Source: Myxococcales bacterium | Lineage (GTDB): Bacteria; Myxococcota_A; Bradymonadia; UBA7976; UBA1532 | Assembly: GCA_020633555.1 (NCBI GenBank) | Contig: JACKDL010000002.1 | Coordinates: 186,001-250,000, forward strand | DNA: 64,000 nt | Reading direction: 5' to 3' | Shown here: piece by piece, positions 32,278-39,454 of the stretch | Layout: each line of letters begins with the position of its first letter | Position numbering within the stretch: the first letter of the stretch is position 1 | The notes under the pieces: model-generated | Told to the model about the DNA's origin: nothing | The model's input: only the letters and a program-made list of their open reading frames with translations | The model's database searches: none | Translations under genes and position numbers: made by a program

Positions 32278-34296
32278 ATGTCGCTCCTGCGCCACCTGAA
32301 GGCCGCCGCGCCCCTCGCCCTGCTGCTCGCCGGTTGCGGCGACGAGACCCCCGAGCCCGCGCCCGCCGCCGGCGAGGCGCTCTCCATCGTCGAGCCCGGC
32401 AAGGAGGACAACTTCCTGTCGGCCAGCGCGCAGGAGTACCTGCTGACGGGCACCACCACGGTGCGCATCGAAGCGGCCTTTGCCGGTGAGTCCCTGGAGC
32501 TCCGGCTGGCCCGCGCCCGGGAGCTGGTGCCCTACCGCCAGGTGGTCATCGGCTGGTTCCTGAACGCCTACATGGTCGAGAAGAGCGACAAGGACGACAA
32601 CAAGGACTACGGCGGCTTCAAGGCGCTGACGAAGAACGGCTCCTGGGAGGAGCTGAACCTGCGCGAGACCGCCGATCCGGCCGTGTTCGAGTTCGACTTC
32701 CAGCAGGAGATCGCCGGCCCCCTGAACCTGCTGAGCGTGCTGCCCACCACGGTGAACGCCGAGGGCCAGCGGGTGTTCGAGCTGACCATCGGCAAGATCG
32801 ACACCGCCACCATGCTGCGGCTGGAGCTGAACAACGAGTGGTACCGCAGCGCGCCGTGGGGGACCTTCAACCCCGCCAGCGTCTCGGCGGATCGCCTGGA
32901 GACGGTGACCCTGGCCATCGAGGCGCAGCCCCGCCCGGCGGACGCGTGGTTCGACTACGCCAAGCTGGTGGAGGACGGCGTGCTCGACGTGGGCGTGCAC
33001 TTCGGCTGGGACTACCACAAGGAGTACCACCTGCTGCACAGCCGGGCCGTGTACGACGACCTCATCCGCAAGGGCTTCGAGAGCCCGGTGGGCAGCTACG
33101 ACGAGCTGACCCGCACCAGCGGCCCGCTGAAGAAGCAGGTGCTCAGCCCGCTGGGGCCGGTGCAGATCCAGGTCAGCCTGTACTGGGGCAAGCCCGGCAC
33201 CGACACGGATCCCGACACGGACGCCGGCGGCATCAACCTGGAAGACGACATGCGCGCCAGCCTGGCCGAGCGCGACGTGGTGGTCTTCAGCGGCCACTCG
33301 GGCCCGTTCTACGGCTTCGCCCTGGCGAACTGGCGCAAGACCTCCGAGGGCGATCTGGACGACAGCGAGCTGGCCGGCCTGGACCTGCCCGAGAAGTACC
33401 AGGTGGTGCTGGCCGAGGGCTGCGACACCTACGCCATTGGCCAGGGCTTCTTCCTGAACCCGGCGAAGCAGGGCCGCGACAACATCGACATCATCACGAC
33501 CACCAGCTACTCGAACGCCAGCACGGCCAACGCCGTGAAGGACTTCCTGGGCGCGTTCGTGGAGGCCGACGGCGAGGGCGTCATGCGCGCCGAGCGCCTG
33601 GACGACCTGCTGCGGGACCTGGACAACAACAGCTACTGGTTCAGCACGATGTACGGCGTGCACGGCATCGACGACAACCCGCGGCTGCACCCCTGGGGCA
33701 ACCTGGCCAACCTGTGCGGCGTGTGTGATCGCGACAGCGACTGCGGCGGCGCCGGCAACAAGTGCGTGGCCATGGCCGACGGCAAGCGCGCCTGCACCGT
33801 CGAGTGCACCGCCGACGAGGCCTGCGGCGCCGGCTTCGTGTGCCAGCCCGCCCAGAGCGGCGGCTGGATCCGCACCAACGTGTGCGTGAGCACCGAGGCC
33901 ACCTGCCAGGTGGTGGCGCCCGAGCCCGCCGCCGTGGCCGAGGTGGTCATCGACTTCGTGGTGCCGAACCCCGCCAGCGACCGCAACGGCGACGGCGAGC
34001 TGGACGTGCGCGACGACGAAGAGGTCCGCCTGATCAACCGCGGCGAGGCCCCGGCGGATCTGAGCGGCTGGTCCATCACCGACGAGGTGGGCGTGCGCTA
34101 CACCTTCCCCGCCGGCACCGAGCTGTTCGGCGGCGAGGGCCTGTCGGTCTTCGGCGGCGGCGACGTGGATCACGCGGCCCGGCTGGGCCTGAACAACGGC
34201 GGCGACACCGTCACCCTGATCGACGCCCGCGGCGCCAAGATCACGGCGGTGAGCTGGGCCTCGGCGGCCCCCGGCGCGGTGATCGCCGGCGAGTGA
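32278..34296 (+). CDS. Large lipoprotein with a His/Cys pair like clan CD peptidases, Cys-rich module and lamin-tail domain
   Basis: A 672-aa lipoprotein (lipobox LAGC, C20, then GDE). Residues about 40-230 are beta-rich and unrecognised. The middle has VVVFSGHSG (H340) and, 42 residues on, VVLAEGCDTY (C382). A hydrophobic strand ending in His-x-Gly and a later strand ending in Cys is the arrangement of caspase/gingipain-type (clan CD) catalytic dyads. Residues about 485-540 hold a Cys-rich module (CDRDSDCGG, CTADEACG). The C-terminal 105 residues match a lamin-tail domain (EVRLINRGEAPADLSGWSI). ATG at 32278 is nine bases from GAGG; ATG 32272 is the alternative. It has its own sigma-54-like promoter and terminator. 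Peptidase activity is inference. Confidence 0.75.
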   Translation: MSLLRHLKAAAPLALLLAGCGDETPEPAPAAGEALSIVEPGKEDNFLSASAQEYLLTGTTTVRIEAAFAGESLELRLARARELVPYRQVVIGWFLNAYMVEKSDKDDNKDYGGFKALTKNGSWEELNLRETADPAVFEFDFQQEIAGPLNLLSVLPTTVNAEGQRVFELTIGKIDTATMLRLELNNEWYRSAPWGTFNPASVSADRLETVTLAIEAQPRPADAWFDYAKLVEDGVLDVGVHFGWDYHKEYHLLHSRAVYDDLIRKGFESPVGSYDELTRTSGPLKKQVLSPLGPVQIQVSLYWGKPGTDTDPDTDAGGINLEDDMRASLAERDVVVFSGHSGPFYGFALANWRKTSEGDLDDSELAGLDLPEKYQVVLAEGCDTYAIGQGFFLNPAKQGRDNIDIITTTSYSNASTANAVKDFLGAFVEADGEGVMRAERLDDLLRDLDNNSYWFSTMYGVHGIDDNPRLHPWGNLANLCGVCDRDSDCGGAGNKCVAMADGKRACTVECTADEACGAGFVCQPAQSGGWIRTNVCVSTEATCQVVAPEPAAVAEVVIDFVVPNPASDRNGDGELDVRDDEEVRLINRGEAPADLSGWSITDEVGVRYTFPAGTELFGGEGLSVFGGGDVDHAARLGLNNGGDTVTLIDARGAKITAVSWASAAPGAVIAGE

Positions 34297-34449
34297 GTGA
34301 GAACAGTCGGGTCGGCCCGTCTGGTCGACCCGAGCCCGGCGGCGCCCACCCCCTCTCGAGGGCGTCGCCGGCGGTCGAGGCACCTCGGTGGCCGCGCCCC
34401 GTCAACCCCCCTTGACGGCGCAGCCCACCGCCCCCAGGTGAGCGACCAG

Positions 34450-34487
34450 GCCCCGTCGGCACCCCCAGGCCGGCGGGGCTTTTTTTT
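34450..34487 (+). terminator. Rho-independent terminator
   Basis: An 11-bp GC-rich stem (GCCCCGTCGGC with GCCGGCGGGGC, one G-T pair), an 8-base loop and a run of eight T's. It is the only textbook intrinsic terminator in the window, 154 bp after the sigma-54-controlled lipoprotein gene. Confidence 0.88.
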
Positions 34488-34585
34488 GCTCTGGGGTTCG
34501 GCGGCCGGACTGCGGGCGTTCGCTTGGTCTTCGAGGGGTGGGCGGCGTTGGCGGTCCTCGCCGTAGCGCTGCTACGGCTGCGGGC

Positions 34586-34906
34586 GCCGCCTTGCCCACC
34601 CCCCGAATCCCGGCGCGATCGCCCCCAGCCCAGCCGCCTCACCCCGCCGCGGATGGGGTAGTCGTCATGGGGGGCCGTCCGCGGGCTCACCCCGATCCAG
34701 TCGCCGGTTCAGGGATGGGGACTGTTCGGTGTTCGGCTGCGCCGCCTTGCGCACCCCCCGAATCCGGGCGCGATCGCCCCCAGCCCAGCCGCGTCACCCC
34801 GCCGCTGATGGGGCAGTCGTCATGGGGCGCCTTGGCCCACGCCCCCTGGCCTGCGCGATGCGGGGGCGGTCCGCGGGCTCACCCCGATCCAGTCGTCGGT
34901 ACAGGG
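34586..34906. repeat. Imperfect intergenic direct repeat, about 130 and 166 bp
   Basis: Copy 1 (34586-34714) and copy 2 (34741-34906) share GCCGCCTTGC, CACCCCCCGAATC, GCGCGATCGCCCCCAGCCCA, GTCGTCATGGGG and GCGGGCTCACCCCGATCCAG in the same order. Copy 2 has an extra segment of about 37 bp before the last shared block. Neither copy encodes a plausible protein. Confidence 0.75.
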
Positions 34907-34913
34907 CGCCCGC

Positions 34914-37292
34914 GTGCGCAGGCTGGCGGGGGCGCGGGGGGCGTGCGAGGCTGCCGCCGTGGCGGGGTCATCGGACAGCAAGGCGGGGCGGTTGGGGGCG
35001 CTGGCGGACGGCTACGGCTGGAGCCAGGATCTGCTCACCACCACCATGGGGCGGCTGGCGCGGGTGGTGCCGGACGACGAGCCTGCGCCTCAACTGCCTG
35101 AACGGTATGAGGATCTTGGGCTCCTGGGCCGCGGCGGGCAGGGCTCGGTGCGGCTGGTCTGCGATCACCACCTGGGGCGGCTGGCGGCGTTCAAGCTGCT
35201 GGCTCGGGTGGACTCGCCCGAGGCCCGCAGCCTGTTCCTCGCCGAGAGCCGGACCACCGCGCGGCTGGAGCACCCGGGCATCGTGCCCATCTACGATCGG
35301 GGGACCACCGCGGACGGGTGCCCCTGGTACGCCATGCGCTACGTCGAGGGGCGGTCCTTGGAGCGCGCGCTGTTGGAGGGGTCGCTGCCCCGGCGCCGGC
35401 TGGTGGAGATCCTGCTGCGGGTGAGTGAGGCGGTGGCGTACGCCCACCACAACGGGGTGGTGCACCTGGATCTGAAGCCCGCGAACGTGCTGCTGGGCCC
35501 CTTCGGCGAGGTGCTGGTCACCGACTGGGGGCTGGCGCAGCCGGTGGGCGAGCTGGCGGAAGAGGCGGCGGTCCGCGGGGCGGGTACGCCGGCGTACATG
35601 CCCCCCGAGCAGAAGGTGGGCAGCCGGGCCATCCGGCCCACGGCCGATGTGTTCGCGCTGGGATCGACGCTGCTGCAGCTCCTGACGGATCGGTTGCCCG
35701 AGGCGGGCGAGGTGCCCCACCAGGCCGGCCCCCTGTGGGATCTGGTGCGGGCAGCGCGGGCGTGGTTCCCCGAGGAGCGCCCCGCCGACGCCGCCGCGTT
35801 CGCGTGGGCGCTGCGGCGCTGGCTGGACGGGCAGGCGCGCCGGGCCGCGGCGCTGGCGCTGGTGGCGGAGGCCGAGCGGCGCCGGCCCGAGATCGAAGAT
35901 CTCCGGACGGCGGCGGCGCAGGCGGCCGCGCAGGCCCGGTCCGCCGGAGTGTCCGTGCCGAGCCACGCGCCCGTGGCCGCCCGCCGCGAGGCCTGGGCCA
36001 AGGCCGATGAGGCGGCGGCGCTGCAGCGGCAGGTCCGTCGCCTGGAGCTGGCGCGCTGGGGGCTGCTGCAGCGCGCGCTCGAGGAGGCCCCGGACTCGCG
36101 GGAGCCGCGGGCGGCGCTGGTGCAGCACCACCGGCAGGGGCTGCTGGCCGCAGAGGCCGCCGGCGACGAGGCGGGCGTGGACACCCACACCGCGGCGCTG
36201 CAGGGGCTGGATCCCGAAGGGCAGGCGGACTGGCTGCGGGGCGACGGGCGGCTGCGGCTGGTGACCGATCCACCCGCCACCGCGCGGCTCTTCGCGTTGG
36301 AGGCCCGGGATCGTCGCCTGGTGGCCGTGCCCCTCCGGAGCTTGGGCCGCACGCCCATCGACATCCCGCTGGCCCGGGGGCGCTATGTGGTGTCGCTGCG
36401 GGCGCCGGGGCGGGCGCCCGTGGAGTACCCCGTGCACATCAGCCGCGGCCAGATCTGGGACGGGGTGCCCCCGGACGCAGAGTCGCCGCTGGCGGTGCCG
36501 CTGCCGCCGCTGCTCGGGCCGGACGAGATCTACGTGCCACCGGGCTGGTTCCTGGCGGGGGGCGATCCGCAGGCCCTGGACGCCCTGCCCCGCTGGCGCA
36601 TCTGGGCAGACGGCTTCGTCATCGCGCGGCACCCGGTGACGAACCGCGAGTACCTGACCTGGCTGAACGGGCTGGTGGCGGCCGGCGAGGGCGAGGCAGC
36701 CCTGGCGCACGCGCCGTCGGGGGGCGAGGGATCGCCCTACCGCCAGCGCGAGAGCGGGCGCTTCACGGTGCACGCCGAGGCCATGTGGCGGCTGGACGGC
36801 CCGGTGCTGCGGGTGTCGCCCCGCTCGGCCGAGGCCTACGCGGCGTGGCGCGCTGCACAGGACGGGGTGCCCTGGCGGCTGCCGCACGCGCTGGAGTGGG
36901 AGAAGGCCGCCCGGGGGGTGGACGGCCGGGCGTTCTCGATGGGCGACTGGTTGACCCCCGCCCACGCCAACATGAACGGCAGCCTGCCGGGGCCGGCCGA
37001 GGTGCGCGCGGTGGGCGAGTTCCCGCTGGATCGCAGCCCGTACGGGGTCATGGGCCTGTCGGGGAACGTGCGGGACATCTGCGGCAGCCGCTACGTGCGC
37101 GGGGGGCGCGGCCTGGACGGCCAGCGCCTGGATCCGGTGGCCCACGCGGGTGGGGGTGAGCTGTACGAGGTGCGGGGCGGCTGCTTCTCGGGCACGGCCA
37201 ACTACTGCCGAGCGGCGGGGCGCTTCGCCATCGCCCCGGATGGCGTCAGCTTCACCTCGGGCTTCCGGCTGGCGCGGTCGTGGCCGGGGTGA
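34914..37292 (+). CDS. Ser/Thr protein kinase fused to a formylglycine-enzyme-like (SUMF1) domain
   Basis: A 792-aa signalling protein. The kinase domain (about residues 63-300) has GRGGQGSVRLV (Gly loop), AFKLL (Lys), HLDLKPANVLL (catalytic loop), TDWGLAQ (metal-binding DWG, a common bacterial form) and MPPEQ. Leu replaces the usual Arg in H-R-D. Residues about 310-440 are Ala/Arg-rich helices, probably coiled coil. A PEGA-like beta segment (RLRLVTDPPATARLFALE) comes next, then the FGE-sulfatase domain (WFLAGGDPQALD, HPVTNREYLTWLN, LSGNVRDICGSRYVRGG, RGGCF). No transmembrane helix is seen. Start GTG 34914 or 34959. Such fusions are common in Myxococcota and Planctomycetes; the FGE part is usually a binding or effector module. 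Confidence 0.85.
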   Translation: MRRLAGARGACEAAAVAGSSDSKAGRLGALADGYGWSQDLLTTTMGRLARVVPDDEPAPQLPERYEDLGLLGRGGQGSVRLVCDHHLGRLAAFKLLARVDSPEARSLFLAESRTTARLEHPGIVPIYDRGTTADGCPWYAMRYVEGRSLERALLEGSLPRRRLVEILLRVSEAVAYAHHNGVVHLDLKPANVLLGPFGEVLVTDWGLAQPVGELAEEAAVRGAGTPAYMPPEQKVGSRAIRPTADVFALGSTLLQLLTDRLPEAGEVPHQAGPLWDLVRAARAWFPEERPADAAAFAWALRRWLDGQARRAAALALVAEAERRRPEIEDLRTAAAQAAAQARSAGVSVPSHAPVAARREAWAKADEAAALQRQVRRLELARWGLLQRALEEAPDSREPRAALVQHHRQGLLAAEAAGDEAGVDTHTAALQGLDPEGQADWLRGDGRLRLVTDPPATARLFALEARDRRLVAVPLRSLGRTPIDIPLARGRYVVSLRAPGRAPVEYPVHISRGQIWDGVPPDAESPLAVPLPPLLGPDEIYVPPGWFLAGGDPQALDALPRWRIWADGFVIARHPVTNREYLTWLNGLVAAGEGEAALAHAPSGGEGSPYRQRESGRFTVHAEAMWRLDGPVLRVSPRSAEAYAAWRAAQDGVPWRLPHALEWEKAARGVDGRAFSMGDWLTPAHANMNGSLPGPAEVRAVGEFPLDRSPYGVMGLSGNVRDICGSRYVRGGRGLDGQRLDPVAHAGGGELYEVRGGCFSGTANYCRAAGRFAIAPDGVSFTSGFRLARSWPG

Positions 37293-37304
37293 GGGCCCGC
37301 GCGC

Positions 37305-37856
37305 TCACTGCTTGGGATCGGTGGCCTCGTACCAGCGCTCGCCGGCGCCACAGGTGAGGTTCAGGGCCGTCTGGGCTTGCAGATACAGCGAGTCGGTCTT
37401 GCCCAGCAGGGGGCCGGGGGTGCTGGTGGCGGCCTGCCACCACTGCAGATCCCCGTTGCTCTGCACGGCCAGCGCGCCGAGCAGGGCGCCCACGGGGTTG
37501 CCGCCGCTGTCGGCCTTGTAGAGCTTGAACAGGGTCAACCCGGCGCTGCTGTCCAAGACGAGCTTGGTCAGGCCGCTGTCGGTCCAGGTGGAGACCTTCT
37601 TGAACTGGTCGCCGGTGGTGGGGGGGCTGGGGCAGTTGGGATCGCTCGGCGGCCACTCGCCGGTGTACTTCAACACCAGGTCGCTGCTGCCGAACGAGAC
37701 GCTGCTGTAGATCCAGTTGGCCTTCCAGCCGCTGCTGCCCATGCTGCTGCCGGTCTCGTACCAGGGCTGGCCGGCGGCCGCGTAGCCCACGACCAGGCTG
37801 CCGTAGTCGGGGTGGACCTCAAGGACGATCGGCTTCGATCCCGGCTTCGATTCCAT
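37305..37856 (-). CDS. Hypothetical 183-aa beta-rich protein
   Basis: Unknown function. No signal peptide is seen (MESKPGSKPIVLEVHPDYG). It is rich in Gly, Ser, Trp and Tyr with short strands (GQPWYETGSSMGSSGWKAN, WIYSSVSFGSSDLVLKY). A Pro/Thr loop (CPSPPTTGDQ) and two Cys are the only other marks. The composition resembles a carbohydrate-binding or bacteriocin-like beta sandwich, but I recognise no family. The ATG at 37856 follows a purine-rich site (GGGAGCGAAGAG). Convergent with the kinase-FGE gene, 12 bp apart. Confidence 0.6.
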   Translation of the reverse strand: MESKPGSKPIVLEVHPDYGSLVVGYAAAGQPWYETGSSMGSSGWKANWIYSSVSFGSSDLVLKYTGEWPPSDPNCPSPPTTGDQFKKVSTWTDSGLTKLVLDSSAGLTLFKLYKADSGGNPVGALLGALAVQSNGDLQWWQAATSTPGPLLGKTDSLYLQAQTALNLTCGAGERWYEATDPKQ

Positions 37857-37922
37857 GGCTCTTCGCTCCCATAGGGGGTGGGGGCATGACAGTGGCACAG
37901 GTCACGGCCCAGGCCAACGGGC

Positions 37923-38444
37923 TCAGGGGGCTGCGGACCCGGCCTCGTCGAGCACCAGCGGGCGCTCGGGCTCGCCCTCCATGTAGGCCGTGCGTTCCAG
38001 GCGGCCGACGCCCAGCCCGCGCACCATGACCTTTCCCGAGTCCGGGTAGGTGCAGATCTCGTCGGGCTCCCGGTTGCCGGCGGCCAGGTAGATCAGGTCC
38101 TCGCTGGGGTGGGTGTTGACGATCTGGTGCGCCACGCCGGCGCCCGCCGGGCAGCTCACGCAGTCGCCTGCCTGGAGGGGGCGGCGGTGGGCGCCGTAGC
38201 GCAGGGTGCCGTGGCCCGAGAGGATGAGGAACACCTCGTCTTCGAGCCGGTGGGTGTGCGCGGGGCAGGCGGCGCGGCCCGGGGGCACCCGGTTCCACAC
38301 CAGGCCCAGCTTGCCGCCCCGGGCGCGCATGTGGGGGGTGAGGACCTTGTAGAAGGCGCCGTAGTGGTCGCCGTCGAGCTCGCCCTCGACGGGGGCGTCG
38401 TCCAGGCGGGTCACCAGCGGCGTCAGGTCGGTCGGATCGGGCAT
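37923..38444 (-). CDS. Cupin-domain protein
   Basis: A 173-aa single-cupin protein. Cupin motif 1 is CPAHTHRLEDEVFLILSGHG, with two His and Glu as metal ligands, and motif 2 is GVAHQIVNTHPSEDLIYLA with the third His. The core is preceded by about 40 residues (HYGAFYKVLTPHMRARGG) and followed by an extension (KVMVRGLGVGRLERTAYMEGE) like that of cupins that bind small sugars or act as dioxygenases. No signal peptide, so cytoplasmic. It diverges from ModA across 141 bp containing two inverted repeats. Confidence 0.85.
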   Translation of the reverse strand: MPDPTDLTPLVTRLDDAPVEGELDGDHYGAFYKVLTPHMRARGGKLGLVWNRVPPGRAACPAHTHRLEDEVFLILSGHGTLRYGAHRRPLQAGDCVSCPAGAGVAHQIVNTHPSEDLIYLAAGNREPDEICTYPDSGKVMVRGLGVGRLERTAYMEGEPERPLVLDEAGSAAP

Positions 38445-38465
38445 CGGGGGTTCCTTTGGAGGTTC

Positions 38466-38536
38466 GGCCCACAGGGGGAACGCTCGCCCGTGTTAGCCCA
38501 AGTGGGCCGCGAAGGCGACGCTGAGCTGCGTCTTCG
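38466..38536. promoter_or_regulatory. Inverted repeats between cupin and modA
   Basis: GGCCCAC (38466-38472) pairs with GTGGGCC (38502-38508). Next to it GACGC (38517-38521) pairs with GCGTC (38528-38532) around TGAGCT, extended by CGAA and TTCG. The gap separates divergent genes, so these may be operators or leader hairpins. Confidence 0.35.
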
Positions 38537-38585
38537 GGCGGCCGCGACCTGCTATCCTGCGCGGCCCTCGGGCGTGGAGGTGAGC

Positions 38586-39344
38586 TTGCGGGTGTTCGTG
38601 GCGACGGTGGCGGCTTCGGCGCTGGCCCTTGGCCTGTGGGGGTGCCGCGCGGCGCCGGCGCGGGCCCCCGTGGTGGTGTTCGCCGCATCCTCACTGACCG
38701 ACGCCTTCGGGGCCCTGGAGGCGGACTTCGAGGCCGCTCACCCCAGCCTGGATCTGCAGCTCAGCTTCGCGGGCAGCCAGGTGCTGCGCCTGCAGATCGA
38801 GCAGGGCGCCCGCGCCGACCTGTTCGCGTCGGCCGACCTGGAGCATGTGCAGGCCCTGCACGCCGCCGGCCTGGCCGGCATGGCGCGGATCTTCGCGCGA
38901 AACGGGCTGGCGCTGATCGTGCCCGAGGCGAACCCGGCGGGCCTGCGGCGCTTCGAGGATCTGCCGAGGGCGCGGCGGATCGTGCTGGGGGCACCCCAGG
39001 TGCCCGCGGGGCGTTACGCGGATGAGGCGCTGAGGAAGGTCGGGCTGCCGTTCGCCGAGCAGGTGCAGGCGCGGGTGGTGTCCCGCGAGACCAACGTGCG
39101 CCTGGTGCGGGCGAAGGTGGCGTTGGGCGAGGCGGACGCGGCGCTGGTGTACCGCACCGACACCCATGGGGTGGCGGGGATCACCGTCCTGCCGTTGCCC
39201 GACGCGGTGCAGGTGGCCGCGGCCTACCCCATCGCGACGGTGGCCGCCGGGCCGAACCCTGCGGGCGCGTCGGCCTTCCTGGCGTTCTTGCAGGGGGCGC
39301 AGGCGCAGCGCGTGCTGCAGGCCCACGGGTTCCTGGCGCCCTGA
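38586..39344 (+). CDS. modA: ModA-like molybdate/tungstate-binding lipoprotein (ABC transporter)
   Basis: A 252-aa extracytoplasmic solute-binding lipoprotein (lipobox LWGC, C20). It begins with VFAASSLTDAFGALE, the ModA oxyanion-binding start, followed by SFAGSQVLRLQIEQGARADLFASAD, also diagnostic. No modB or modC genes adjoin it, so it is an orphan here. TTG at 38586 was chosen because GGAGG lies five bases upstream; GTG 38592 is the alternative. The window also encodes a molybdoenzyme 37 kb away, which would need molybdate (inference). It is followed by a hairpin over its stop codon. Confidence 0.88.
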   Translation: MRVFVATVAASALALGLWGCRAAPARAPVVVFAASSLTDAFGALEADFEAAHPSLDLQLSFAGSQVLRLQIEQGARADLFASADLEHVQALHAAGLAGMARIFARNGLALIVPEANPAGLRRFEDLPRARRIVLGAPQVPAGRYADEALRKVGLPFAEQVQARVVSRETNVRLVRAKVALGEADAALVYRTDTHGVAGITVLPLPDAVQVAAAYPIATVAAGPNPAGASAFLAFLQGAQAQRVLQAHGFLAP

Positions 39345-39372
39345 AGGCGGGCCGTGTCAGGCCCGCTTCAGG
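39340..39372. terminator. Hairpin over the modA stop, between convergent genes
   Basis: CCTGAAGGCGGGCC (39340-39353, includes the TGA) pairs with GGCCCGCTTCAGG (39360-39372), 13 bp with one bulged G and a 6-base loop. There is no T-run; it could serve both convergent transcripts. Confidence 0.45.
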
Positions 39373-39454
39373 CACCGCGGGCTGGGGGGCGCCCTGCACC
39401 CGGCTCCAGGCGCCCACTGCCCCTGGCCCCGGCGCGTGGGCACCCTGACGGCCC

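Larger units (their letters stand above)
34297..34913. other. 617-bp intergenic region with terminator, palindrome and direct repeat
   Basis: No credible gene is seen. It holds the terminator at 34450-34487, the hairpin CCGTAGC-GCT-GCTACGG at 34561-34577, and two imperfect copies of a long repeat (34586-34714 and 34741-34906). The second copy runs to within 8 bp of the kinase start. Confidence 0.7.

Noticed and set aside
34586..34906. Direct repeats considered as an insertion sequence or tRNA-linked attachment site
   Set aside because: No transposase, no terminal inverted repeats, no tRNA gene and no integrase nearby.
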